The notes under the pieces were generated by a model. The model saw nothing but the letters and a program-made list of their open reading frames with translations, was not told the DNA's origin and did not search any database. A DNA stretch of 64,000 nucleotides from Stieleria sedimenti. GTDB lineage: Bacteria > Planctomycetota > Planctomycetia > Pirellulales > Pirellulaceae. The translations under genes were made by a program, and so were the position numbers. This document shows positions 26,057-34,337 of this stretch, in pieces. Position 1 is the first letter of the stretch. Each line of letters opens with the position of its first letter. Where the stretch lies: the NCBI RefSeq assembly GCF_025060895.1, contig NZ_JANZKV010000146.1:1-64000 (forward strand). Reading direction: 5' to 3'.

Positions 26057-28782
26057 GGTGCCCCCACTGGCGCGCCCACGGAATTGTCCACGGGGATATC
26101 CTCCCAGTGGCTAGAACTTTTCATCGCGGTGGCAAATGGTGGAACGGGAAACGGACTGTCATCAGGACCGTTGGACGCGGAAGTCGCAATGGGAGCCACT
26201 CTCCGACGACTTCGAATCCACTTCGTTACCAGACACTCTCCGGCCAGCAGCCACAGCACGGTGAACAGCAATGTGTCCCAGATCTCGGCGCCAACAGACT
26301 CCGACGCAACCGGCGCGGCCAGCTGACTCACATCGTCAATGAATTCAATGCCAAGTTCATGACTGATCTCGCTCAGTCGATCCTTCGAGACAACAGAGAG
26401 ATCGGACTCGTCCTGATTGCGGTGAACGGCAAAGCTGACGAGCGGTGCCCCTGTATCTCCGCGGTTCAATTTGTAGACACCAGGGACAGCAGCACGGCCG
26501 ATTTGCGCGAAAGGTGAATCCTGCTCCCACAAAACTGGAATCTCTCGCTTTGATCCGCTCGGTTCGCTCAACTGAAGCGTCCCGATTCTCTCCGTGGGAT
26601 CCATTCTGCCAATCAAGTCCGCCAGAAAATCGGTGGTCGGCTCGATGTTGGAGTTCACGGCATGCGATGCGGCAAGGTGATGGGTCCAAAGGTGCATCAA
26701 CACCGGAAAAGCGAGGGTCGTCGGAAACGTGCTGTCTCGCCGCGCGAGTGAGACACTCTGAATCAACACACGTCCTCGACCAAGAGACTGTTCTGCAAAA
26801 AGTGATTCGCCGTTGGTCAGCCGCATACCGACAATTGCCTGTTCGGAGGGAGTCATGCTCCAGAACCGAAGGAGAGAGACGTCCGCAAGATCGTGGTCAC
26901 CTCGCTCGAACAGGTCGCTGATAAATGGCCTGCCGGCCACGTCGAGAGCCACGCCAAGCCGAGGGATGCGACCATCCGGCGTGGGCTCGCCGATCCATTG
27001 GGTTCGTTCACCCAACTGAGCCGGCATGACCGGTTCGCCAGACTGCGAAACGCGCCAGTTGTTATAGAACGATGTATCAGCCTGCTCGCCGGGGATGACC
27101 CACAATCCACCGCCGTCTTCAACGAAACGGGCAAGCCGCTTTGCCGCATCGATGGGCAGACGAGGAACGTCGCACAGCATGACCAACTGAAATTTCTCCA
27201 GCGTTTCGATCTCTTTCAGACGGGTGGCTTCGATCGTTGTCGCGATGATAGCGCGGCTGACATTGCCTCCGGCCAAATTACCCTCGTCTGCATTGCCGAT
27301 ATCGTCACCGTTTGGCGGCTCGCGAAGACTGATCGGATCCAGTGCCAGTTGCGCAAATGTCGCGGACTGCTGCGCGGGATCGGCATCGGTGCTTCCATTG
27401 ACGGCCAGAATCGACAAGTGGGGGATGACGTCAATCACGGAATCGATCCGGTTGTCTTCCGACAATTGATCCGCGATCTCGATGGAGCCCGAAACAACGT
27501 GTTGTCCCGACCTAGGAAACGAATGCAAGAATCGAACGGTCGAACTCACTCCGGGCTCGATTTGAATAAGCGAGTCGGTTGCTGCTTCCCTGCCATCAAC
27601 CAACAGCTTCACTGCCACGTTTTGAACCGTGGTTGATCCACCGTTTCGAATTTCGATCTCGATCGGGACCGGTCGGTTGGCACTGACGAGCGACGATTTG
27701 AGATGGAGACGGTCGACGGAAATGTTCGTCTTCTTCTTCGGCAGGTGCGCCATAATCGCGGCGCAGGCAATCTCGGCGTTAGAGACTGTCTTGAAACCCA
27801 CTTTGCCCTCCCTCTGGTAGGGTCGCGAGGAACGAGCGGGGAGGAAGGCGTTGCCGTTTGATAGACGTTTCGGGAGCGATCTTCCCTCCCCGGCCGCTAC
27901 CGCGTCCGACCCTCCCGCAGGCGGGAGGGTGTTTTCGAGAGCCGACTCCGATACCGCAGCGTTGTTGACCGGAGATTGACCTGCCAGCCGCGACTCGTCG
28001 ATCGACTCCCACGTGCAGAGTTGATCGTCGGTCAGCAGCAACACTTGCTTGCGAGTATTCGGAGCCCTCTTGAGCAGGGACGTTGCCTGTTGGATCGCCG
28101 ACTCCAAAACTGAACCACCAGCGACTGGTGCAAGCATGCCGAGTACTTCATCGGCCTTTCGAAGGTTGCGGAAGGGCGAACCATCGACCGTTTCAGTGAT
28201 CGGGCCGGCCAGCACTATCGAAACCGTCGAATTTCCCGAGAGCGATTCAACCAGGGATCGCGCCTGCGCAATCGACTCCTCAAAATGAGACACCTCGCCA
28301 TCCCCCAAAGTCATCGTCAAAGAACTGTCGATCACAAGGGTGATGTCGCGGTCCATCTTGGAATCGACAAGGGACTCGGTACGGACCGAGAGCGTCGCAG
28401 TTGCAACTCCAAACAGAAGTGCAGCAACCATCACTCCGATGATTCGGTTGCGGCGTTGCCATCCGCTGACAATTGCCGCAGTCATCAACAGCAGTCCACA
28501 TCCGGCAAGCAGAACGAACATCAGCCATGAAGAGTACCGCCCCGATTCGATTGCCGGTCGTGCCATGGCAAGAACAAATAGCAACACCAGTAAGCAACGC
28601 AGCAGCAACAGCAGCAGGTTCTCCAACGTTACCCCGCGACGTCGGCTGGTCGCGGTCCGCGTCAAGAACTGCATCGCGGGCCAGTCGACGACTTTTGATT
28701 TGCGACGCTTCCGTAGATGAATCAGAATTGGGACGATCACCGTGAAAACAGCGAACATCGCCACACCGTTTAGGAGTGTCAT
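26053..28782 (-). CDS. BatA-like aerotolerance/VWA membrane protein
   Basis: The 909-residue protein begins with the hallmark N-terminus of BatA-like proteins: helix Phe-Ala-Val-Phe-Thr-Val-Ile-Val-Pro-Ile-Leu-Ile-His-Leu followed by basic residues and then Val-Val-Asp-Trp-Pro-Ala-Met. Two more helices and a VWA-like domain (Leu-Val-Ile-Asp-Ser-Ser) follow. A later region repeats the GATase-like layout of its neighbour (Leu-Val-Met-Leu-Cys-Asp-Val, Gly-Gly-Gly-Leu-Trp-Val-Ile-Pro-Gly). A helix near the C-terminus ends with a Lys/Arg-rich motif. ATG 28782 is chosen because it overlaps the DUF58 stop and gives the canonical start; 33 upstream codons in frame belong to the DUF58 gene region. Residues about 284-329 come from an inserted palindromic repeat (27795-27930). 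Confidence 0.82.
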   Translation of the reverse strand: MTLLNGVAMFAVFTVIVPILIHLRKRRKSKVVDWPAMQFLTRTATSRRRGVTLENLLLLLLRCLLVLLFVLAMARPAIESGRYSSWLMFVLLAGCGLLLMTAAIVSGWQRRNRIIGVMVAALLFGVATATLSVRTESLVDSKMDRDITLVIDSSLTMTLGDGEVSHFEESIAQARSLVESLSGNSTVSIVLAGPITETVDGSPFRNLRKADEVLGMLAPVAGGSVLESAIQQATSLLKRAPNTRKQVLLLTDDQLCTWESIDESRLAGQSPVNNAAVSESALENTLPPAGGSDAVAAGEGRSLPKRLSNGNAFLPARSSRPYQREGKVGFKTVSNAEIACAAIMAHLPKKKTNISVDRLHLKSSLVSANRPVPIEIEIRNGGSTTVQNVAVKLLVDGREAATDSLIQIEPGVSSTVRFLHSFPRSGQHVVSGSIEIADQLSEDNRIDSVIDVIPHLSILAVNGSTDADPAQQSATFAQLALDPISLREPPNGDDIGNADEGNLAGGNVSRAIIATTIEATRLKEIETLEKFQLVMLCDVPRLPIDAAKRLARFVEDGGGLWVIPGEQADTSFYNNWRVSQSGEPVMPAQLGERTQWIGEPTPDGRIPRLGVALDVAGRPFISDLFERGDHDLADVSLLRFWSMTPSEQAIVGMRLTNGESLFAEQSLGRGRVLIQSVSLARRDSTFPTTLAFPVLMHLWTHHLAASHAVNSNIEPTTDFLADLIGRMDPTERIGTLQLSEPSGSKREIPVLWEQDSPFAQIGRAAVPGVYKLNRGDTGAPLVSFAVHRNQDESDLSVVSKDRLSEISHELGIEFIDDVSQLAAPVASESVGAEIWDTLLFTVLWLLAGECLVTKWIRSRRRVAPIATSASNGPDDSPFPVPPFATAMKSSSHWEDIPVDNSVGAPVGAP
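27795..27930. repeat. Palindromic dispersed repeat inserted in frame in the BatA-like gene
   Basis: The block contains a perfect 10-bp hairpin (ACCCTCCCGC 27909-27918, GCGGGAGGGT 27921-27930) and, at its other end, a CCCTCCCTCTGGTAGGGT fold. Between them lie GCGGTAGCGGCCGGGGAGGG-type words on the minus strand. I recall this combination as a dispersed intergenic repeat of planctomycetes. Here it is read as about 46 residues (Leu-Pro-Lys-Arg-Leu-Ser-Asn-Gly-Asn) that look foreign between conserved parts of the protein, and the reading frame is intact. Confidence 0.6.
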
Positions 28783-29717
28783 CGCCGACCTCCATTGCGA
28801 TGGCCGAGATAGTTGCTCAACGCACTGACGTAGGAGTCCTTCGTATTCAGCCGGGCATAGTCGACTGGAATGCTCCGACAACTCCGTTCCAGGTCATTCA
28901 GAAAGCCCGTGAATTGACGAAGATACTCGGCGCGGATCGACGCCGGGTCCAAGTCAATGTCATCAATGGTCCCTTCCAGATCGCGGAACTGAACGACATC
29001 TTTGTAGGGAAACGTCAATTCCTCTTCAGACAGAATCTGAAACACGATCACATCGTGTTTTCGATAACGCAGGTGATGCAGTGCTTGCATCAGCTTCTGC
29101 GAATCAGACAGCAGGTCGCTGAGCAGAATGACAATGCCTCGACGCGGAATACGTTCGGCAGCCTCATGCAGCGCTGACGGTGCATCGGACGCGTTTTCTG
29201 GAATCGCCGCATCCAATAGTTGCAGCACTCTTCGGAAATGGCTGTTGCTTCCTCTTGCTGGCAACTGAGTCCGAACTTCGGAATCGAACTGAATAAAACC
29301 CACTGCGTCGCCTTGCCGAACAAAGAGGAACGACAGCATCGCGGCGATGTACTTTGCATAGTCGAACTTCGAAACTTTGGCTCCGTCGATGGAGCTTGCC
29401 GCATTCCCCTGAAATCGCATGGAGGCTGAGGAATCGAGCAAAATGGTTGCACGCAGATTCGTCTCTTCCACGTACTGTTTCACACAATACCGGTCCTGTT
29501 TGGCAAACACACGCCAGTCCAGATCGCGCGGATCATCTCCCGGACTGTATTCGCGATGTTCGGCAAACTCTGTCGACGATCCGAGATACGGGCTACGATG
29601 ATGTCCTGCCTTGAATCCAGTGACTCGACCGCGCGCCGGAATCGCACAACGTGCAAGCTGAGCTTGCGCATTGGCGGGGAGCAATTTCATGTACGCTGGT
29701 ATTTGCAGAGACGACAT
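28779..29717 (-). CDS. DUF58 (VWA-like) protein
   Basis: The 312-residue protein matches the DUF58 family. The core motif is Tyr-Ser-Pro-Gly-Asp-Asp-Pro-Arg-Asp-Leu-Asp-Trp-Arg-Val-Phe-Ala-Lys at about residues 57-73, and a VWA metal-site start Leu-Leu-Asp-Ser-Ser-Ala-Ser-Met lies at about 92-99. It has no signal peptide or membrane helix and probably acts in the cytoplasm as a substrate or partner of the MoxR ATPase. Its stop overlaps the BatA-like ATG by four bases, and it starts three bases after the moxR stop. Length is normal. Confidence 0.9.
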   Translation of the reverse strand: MSSLQIPAYMKLLPANAQAQLARCAIPARGRVTGFKAGHHRSPYLGSSTEFAEHREYSPGDDPRDLDWRVFAKQDRYCVKQYVEETNLRATILLDSSASMRFQGNAASSIDGAKVSKFDYAKYIAAMLSFLFVRQGDAVGFIQFDSEVRTQLPARGSNSHFRRVLQLLDAAIPENASDAPSALHEAAERIPRRGIVILLSDLLSDSQKLMQALHHLRYRKHDVIVFQILSEEELTFPYKDVVQFRDLEGTIDDIDLDPASIRAEYLRQFTGFLNDLERSCRSIPVDYARLNTKDSYVSALSNYLGHRNGGRR

Positions 29718-29720
29718 TCG

Positions 29721-30941
29721 TTATGCCCTAGGCGGTTGTGGGCGAATCACTTCGATCAGCTTTCGAATCACGTCATCACGCTGCACCCCGGCTGCTTCCG
29801 CATGGAAGGTGGTCACGATCCGGTGTCGCAGCACGGGCAGGGCCACGGAGGCAACATCCGCAGTGGTCGCGTGCAGGCGACCGTGCAGAACGGCACGTGC
29901 CTTAGCGGCGATGATCAACGCAATCCCTGCGCGAGGACCGGCTCCCCAACCGATCATCTCTTTGACGAATCCAGGAGCGACGCCTCCGCTGGGGCGAGTT
30001 GCCTGGACAAGATCTCGGGCGTATGCGATGACATGATCGGCCGCAGGAACATTCCTTACGGCCTGCTGGAGCTTCTGGATTTGCTCGGCGTCAAGGAGTT
30101 TGTTCAAGCTTGGCTGATGCCCGGACGTCGCTTGTTTGATGATTCGGAACTCATCCGCTGACTCTGGGTAGTCGACAACACAATTGAAGAGAAACCGGTC
30201 GAGTTGGGCCTCAGGCAGCGGATACGTTCCTTCCTGTTCGATCGGATTTTGCGTGGCCATCACAAAGAAAGGGGACGGCAACTCCATCGTCTGCCCGGCG
30301 ATGGTGACGTGCCGTTCCTGCATCGCCTCCAGCAGGGCCGCCTGCGTCTTTGGTGGAGCCCGGTTGATTTCGTCGGCCAGAACCATGTTACTGAAAACGG
30401 GACCTTCCACAAACTGAAAGTTCCGCGTTCCCGTCGTTCGATCCTCCTGCAACACTTCCGTTCCCGTGATGTCAGCTGGCATCAGGTCGGGCGTAAACTG
30501 AATTCGTCGAAAATCGAGATTCAAGACTTTTGAGATACTGTCGATCAACAGCGTCTTTGCCAGACCTGGAACCCCCGTGAGCAAGACATGAGCTCGACAA
30601 AAGATCGAAATCAGCACCTCTTCAATGACATCTTGCTGCCCCACGATGACGGTGGACAACTGCGTCGTGATGTTGCGAAAGGAATCACGAAGCGATTCGA
30701 TCACGGCCAGTTGATCGTCTGGAAACGGCTGTTCACCCCCAACTCGAGGCGGCGGCAGCGTCGTGGCGGACTGTCGGGAATTCTTGGGCGGGAGAGGAAT
30801 CAACGCCTGCTCCTCAATGACAGCGATATTGCCGCAGTTGCATTTCAGGCGGCGACCGAGGTGCTGATGGCTAACCCGTCTGATACGCCCACAGGCGATG
30901 CACTGCATTCCGGTATCAAGAGCAATTGCAGAATTGTTCAC
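29721..30941 (-). CDS. moxR: MoxR-type AAA+ ATPase with N-terminal zinc-knuckle extension
   Basis: The 406-residue protein carries a complete MoxR AAA+ core. Walker A is Gly-Val-Pro-Gly-Leu-Ala-Lys-Thr (123-130), Walker B Val-Leu-Ala-Asp-Glu-Ile-Asn-Arg-Ala (187-195), and sensor 1 lies in Met-Ala-Thr-Gln-Asn-Pro. The first 75 residues are unusual: Cys14-x2-Cys17 and Cys34-x-Cys36 make a small metal-binding knuckle, followed by a Pro-rich linker, whereas MoxR proteins usually start near residue 80 of this one. It is the first gene of a seven-gene minus-strand operon ending at 17950. MoxR ATPases act as chaperones that remodel VWA proteins, here the three VWA-type products that follow. Confidence 0.92.
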   Translation of the reverse strand: MNNSAIALDTGMQCIACGRIRRVSHQHLGRRLKCNCGNIAVIEEQALIPLPPKNSRQSATTLPPPRVGGEQPFPDDQLAVIESLRDSFRNITTQLSTVIVGQQDVIEEVLISIFCRAHVLLTGVPGLAKTLLIDSISKVLNLDFRRIQFTPDLMPADITGTEVLQEDRTTGTRNFQFVEGPVFSNMVLADEINRAPPKTQAALLEAMQERHVTIAGQTMELPSPFFVMATQNPIEQEGTYPLPEAQLDRFLFNCVVDYPESADEFRIIKQATSGHQPSLNKLLDAEQIQKLQQAVRNVPAADHVIAYARDLVQATRPSGGVAPGFVKEMIGWGAGPRAGIALIIAAKARAVLHGRLHATTADVASVALPVLRHRIVTTFHAEAAGVQRDDVIRKLIEVIRPQPPRA

Positions 30942-31000
30942 GGGCGTTCACTCGCAATGGGCTGGATCTTTCGAATGCATCTTTGCTTCCGTGCTGTGTT

Positions 31001-31020
31001 GTTTCCTCCCGAAGGGAAAC
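31001..31020. promoter_or_regulatory. Hairpin in the moxR / sigma divergent region
   Basis: GTTTCC (31001-31006) and GGAAAC (31015-31020) pair around TCCCGAAG; the alternative inner fold TCCC-GAA-GGGA also fits. ACGTCACG follows. A closely similar word order occurs at 40691-40720. It stands 60 bases in front of the moxR start and could be in its leader. Confidence 0.35.
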
Positions 31021-31150
31021 GTCACGCACATTTCGTGAAAACAAAATGATTCACAAATCTGCTAGAAAGTGAGTGACACTCCCTGCTGCGAAGTAACGAA
31101 TACACTGTCACGTCCATCACTTCGAACGCAGGAAGGGGAATGACAGGGAG

Positions 31151-31750
31151 TTGACAGCGGACAGCAAGGCGATTGAAACAGAACTTGCCGAAAAGGCTCG
31201 CGAAACCCCCCGCGAAGCCTTCGAGGCAGTGCTGCGCCTTTACCAAGCCGATATTCGTATCCTGACGCGGCGGCATTTCGGCAATTCCGCCGAGGCAGAT
31301 GAGGTGGCCCAGGAGGTTTTTGTGCAGGTCTATCACAGCATGGCGAAATTCAGACAGGAGGGGAGCCTTCGCGGCTGGGTGATGGCAATTGCACGGAATC
31401 AGATCCTTCTGCATTTGCGGAACGAGACAAGACGCCGGCGTCGGAACGGCGTGATCATTCCGCCCGAGATACTTGAAATCGAGGCCACAACGATCGATGT
31501 CGATCCGTTCCAACATCAAACCGCAGAGGCAGAACTCCATGCGCTTCAGGACTGCTTGAATCGCCTGGGCGACGAGCCACGTGCCCTGGTTGAAGCCTTC
31601 TATTTTCTGGGAACGTCTGCCGAGTCTCTTGCTGCACAGAAGGGCAAGAATGCCGGGACGATCCGAATGATGTTATTGAGGATCAGAAAACAACTGGGCA
31701 AGTGCATCCGGACGAAGCTCCGACTTGAAAATGGGGAAAGCCATGAATGA
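31151..31750 (+). CDS. ECF-type sigma factor
   Basis: The 199-residue protein has sigma region 2 (Leu-Tyr-Gln-Ala-Asp-Ile-Arg, then Glu-Ala-Asp-Glu-Val-Ala-Gln-Glu-Val-Phe-Val-Gln-Val-Tyr) and region 4 (Leu-Val-Glu-Ala-Phe-Tyr, ending Gly-Thr-Ile-Arg-Met-Met-Leu-Leu-Arg-Ile-Arg). The start is TTG 31151: no ATG lies in frame before region 2, and the ATG at 31140 runs into a stop after four codons. AGGAAGGGG lies 11-19 bases upstream. Its end overlaps the FecR-like gene by eight bases. Such sigma/FecR pairs are a known planctomycete arrangement, where the FecR-like protein is the presumed anti-sigma or sensor. It is divergent from moxR. Confidence 0.87.
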   Translation: MTADSKAIETELAEKARETPREAFEAVLRLYQADIRILTRRHFGNSAEADEVAQEVFVQVYHSMAKFRQEGSLRGWVMAIARNQILLHLRNETRRRRRNGVIIPPEILEIEATTIDVDPFQHQTAEAELHALQDCLNRLGDEPRALVEAFYFLGTSAESLAAQKGKNAGTIRMMLLRIRKQLGKCIRTKLRLENGESHE

Positions 31751-33416
31751 GCCGCGGACTGTCGCCCTCAATCTATGGAGCCGCCTGATCTCAGGTGAAA
31801 CGCTCGATGAAGTCGATCGGCAGCAACTGGCCGACCTTTTGCAACAAGATTCCACGCTGCGCGACGAGATTGATGCCGATGCGACATTGAATGCTTTGCT
31901 GCGGTTCATGAGCGATCCACGGCAAACGGACGAACAATTCGTCCAGGGGGTACTCGATCAATGCGGTGCGATGCCCCCCCGCGGACTGCCGGATGTTGAA
32001 GTGAATCAGATCGAAAGGCAAGTCCCTGGCCTTTCGAACAAGTCCGATCCTCTCTCGGGCGTTTTTGAATCAGTGCCTTTGAACGGCGTGCAGATTACCG
32101 TCGCTTCAAACCGCCAACGAAAACAGAGAGAGAAGCATTCAAAGCGTCGCCGCCGATCAACATGGACGGCCCTCACCTTGACTGCTGCCATTCTCACTTG
32201 CCTGAGTCTGGCATTTTGGTCCTTGCTGGATAAGCCGATGCCGGTAGCACGAACCAACCCAACGGACAGAGTTGCCCAAGAACCGGATAAGGCAACGGCG
32301 AGCATCCCAGATGACAAACAGAAGACGATCGCGCCGAGTTCTATCGCGCCAAGTTCTATCGCGCCAGGTAACAACGCTCCCGATCGGCAGCATGATCCGA
32401 TCGTTCCATTGAATGAACCGCCGCTCGTTGAACCTCCGCCTCTGGACCTGACAAAACAGAACGAAGGAATCGCGCAACGTTCCGATCCAGAATCACTGCG
32501 GCAATTCGTAACGTTGACCAAGATCGACGATCCTGTCTGGCAACGAAAAAGCATGGCCGGCGATCGACTGGGAGACGAGATCGTTCGATTGTTTGCAGGA
32601 TCGGTCGAGCTGACCTTTGACAAAGGTGCTGTTGTCACGGTCGATGGTCCGATTGAATTCCGTCCCTTGTCGACAGGCAAACTCGAACTCAGACGTGGTC
32701 GACTCCTCGCCAGTGTCCCGCAAAAGGCGGTCGGTTTTACCGTCTCAACACCCACGTCGAATATCGTGGACCTCGGGACAGAATTCGAAGTCGCCGTCAA
32801 TGAAGCGGGAGAATCGGACGTCCAGGTTCTCAAAGGAGAGGTTGAAGTCGCGCCGGTCACTCAGGACGAAGGCAACATTCAAAAGTGGCGACTGCTGCCC
32901 GACAACTTCAATCGCGCTTCCTTTTTTGCGTTGCCGCAAATTCAGGGACCGGTCCCCGTCTCGGCGTCGCTTCAGGGGCGGGGTGGTCAGTTTCAGGGAT
33001 TTGTCAGTTTGAACGGAAAGACAGCCGAATTCACTTCCCCGGAAGCCTTCAACGATGTGCGTCGCCGCGCCGTAACAGAACTGGTCCGGTCTCAAGAGAA
33101 CGCACTAAGGCAATGGAAAGAGTTCGTGGATTCCATGCAGGACAACATGCAGGGGACCATGAAGCTGAATGGTCAGGAGATGCAATTCGGCAGCTTGCAG
33201 GATGTGATGCGATTGCAAAACGGGATGTTAGAGAAGGTGCTAAAGTCTGGCAATAATGCACGCGATTCGAATTTCAGCGGTTCGATCAACATCAACGGTA
33301 AAGTGATGACGTTCACGACCCGCGAGGAATACGAAGCAGCCCGCCGTGATGCGTTCGGTCCTGCCGCCACATTTGGCATCGGGGACGTTCTCGGAATCGC
33401 CCCGGCAAATCGTTGA
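31743..33416 (+). CDS. FecR-domain membrane protein, presumed anti-sigma/sensor
   Basis: The 557-residue protein has a cytoplasmic helical start (residues 1-80, like anti-sigma domains), then a very basic stretch and one membrane helix (about 141-162). A linker with repeated Ile-Ala-Pro-Ser-Ser follows, then a FecR domain (about 285-380) with the typical Gly-Ala-Val-Val-Thr-Val-Asp-Gly-Pro and Thr-Pro-Thr-Ser-Asn-Ile-Val-Asp-Leu-Gly-Thr-Glu-Phe strands. The C-terminal part is Gln/Asn-rich and holds two Gly-x-Ile-x-Ile-Asn/Leu-Asn-Gly-Lys strand repeats. ATG 31743 starts with Asn-Glu-Pro and overlaps the sigma stop, which indicates translation as a pair. TTG 31725 opens the frame but would extend the overlap. 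Confidence 0.85.
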   Translation: MNEPRTVALNLWSRLISGETLDEVDRQQLADLLQQDSTLRDEIDADATLNALLRFMSDPRQTDEQFVQGVLDQCGAMPPRGLPDVEVNQIERQVPGLSNKSDPLSGVFESVPLNGVQITVASNRQRKQREKHSKRRRRSTWTALTLTAAILTCLSLAFWSLLDKPMPVARTNPTDRVAQEPDKATASIPDDKQKTIAPSSIAPSSIAPGNNAPDRQHDPIVPLNEPPLVEPPPLDLTKQNEGIAQRSDPESLRQFVTLTKIDDPVWQRKSMAGDRLGDEIVRLFAGSVELTFDKGAVVTVDGPIEFRPLSTGKLELRRGRLLASVPQKAVGFTVSTPTSNIVDLGTEFEVAVNEAGESDVQVLKGEVEVAPVTQDEGNIQKWRLLPDNFNRASFFALPQIQGPVPVSASLQGRGGQFQGFVSLNGKTAEFTSPEAFNDVRRRAVTELVRSQENALRQWKEFVDSMQDNMQGTMKLNGQEMQFGSLQDVMRLQNGMLEKVLKSGNNARDSNFSGSININGKVMTFTTREEYEAARRDAFGPAATFGIGDVLGIAPANR

Positions 33417-33725
33417 CCTACGATTTGCGTTGAATTCAAGCCTCAGTAATCTGAGGTTTTGGCCGAAACGATGAAGTACCGCTTTCGTCTCTCGCTTCTT
33501 GAACTGCCTGAGCCCGCATCGCCCAGCAGTTCCAAGTCTTGCTCCAATTTGCAGGGGGGCCGCACACCGGACCGACCAAGCCGGGGCCTGGCGGCAAGCT
33601 GATCGACTCTCAGAGGGCGATTTCTCCCGCGTTTTCTCGGCTTTTCCCGAAAAGTGCATCTTTTTCGTAAGATCGATGTCGAATTGTGCTCAGCTGCGGT
33701 GTTTAGCCGGTCAGGAGGATCAACC
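33417..33725. other. Intergenic with terminator and next promoter region
   Basis: A rho-independent terminator-like hairpin stands 24 bases after the FecR gene (33441-33460). The rest is without gene and leads to a strong ribosome site (AGGAGG, 33715-33720) in front of GTG 33726. Confidence 0.5.
33441..33460 (+). terminator. Rho-independent terminator after the FecR gene
   Basis: CCTCAG (33441-33446), loop TAAT, CTGAGG (33451-33456), followed by TTTT. The stem is short (6 bp) but ends in a T-run at the right place to close the sigma/FecR operon. Confidence 0.5.
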
Positions 33726-34337
33726 GTGACCAAATCTGACAACGAATTCCCGGACACCCGCGCCAGCTTGTTGCTGCAGGTCCAAGCCGGCGACGACCCA
33801 AAAGCATGGGAAGAGTTCGCGGCGGTCTATCGGCCGATCGTTTATCGCCTGGCTCGCCGTCGCGGATTGCAGGATGCCGACGCGGAGGACCTCGCCCAAC
33901 AGGTGCTGGTCTCAATTGCCCGCTCGATTGAGGGTTGGCAGAAACAGGATGAGTCGGTTCGTTTCCGGCATTGGCTGCGGCGAGTCGCCAAGAACGCAAT
34001 CCTCAACATGTTGACGCGAGGTCCCAAGGAACGGGCGGCCGGTAGTACTTCCCTGCACGAATTTTTCCAGGAACAAAGCGACGACGATCACACACTCGCG
34101 CAAGAGTTGGAGCTTGAATACCGACGAGAGCTTTTCTTCCGAGCAGCAGCCCGGGTCAAGTCTGAGATCGCAACGGACTCCTGGAAGGTATTCGAGCTCG
34201 CGGTGATCGAGGACATCCCAATCGAACAAGTCGCGGCAACGTTGGGTAAATCGGTTGGCGCTGTGTATGCGGTGCGCAGCCGGGTGATGAAGCGTCTACG
34301 TCGCTATGTCGAAGAAATGGAGAAACACGAATCATGA
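33726..34337 (+). CDS. ECF-type sigma factor
   Basis: The 203-residue protein starts at GTG 33726, six bases after a perfect AGGAGG. It shows Ser-Leu-Leu-Leu-Gln-Val-Gln-Ala-Gly-Asp-Asp-Pro-Lys-Ala-Trp-Glu-Glu-Phe, region 2 with Asp-Ala-Asp-Ala-Glu-Asp-Leu-Ala-Gln-Gln-Val-Leu, a His-Trp-Leu-Arg-Arg-Val-Ala block and an HTH around Ile-Glu-Gln-Val-Ala-Ala-Thr-Leu-Gly-Lys-Ser-Val. The following kinase gene starts inside its last codons (ATGA overlap), so sigma and kinase are produced together. It belongs to the same broad family as the product of 11724. Confidence 0.9.
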   Translation: MTKSDNEFPDTRASLLLQVQAGDDPKAWEEFAAVYRPIVYRLARRRGLQDADAEDLAQQVLVSIARSIEGWQKQDESVRFRHWLRRVAKNAILNMLTRGPKERAAGSTSLHEFFQEQSDDDHTLAQELELEYRRELFFRAAARVKSEIATDSWKVFELAVIEDIPIEQVAATLGKSVGAVYAVRSRVMKRLRRYVEEMEKHES

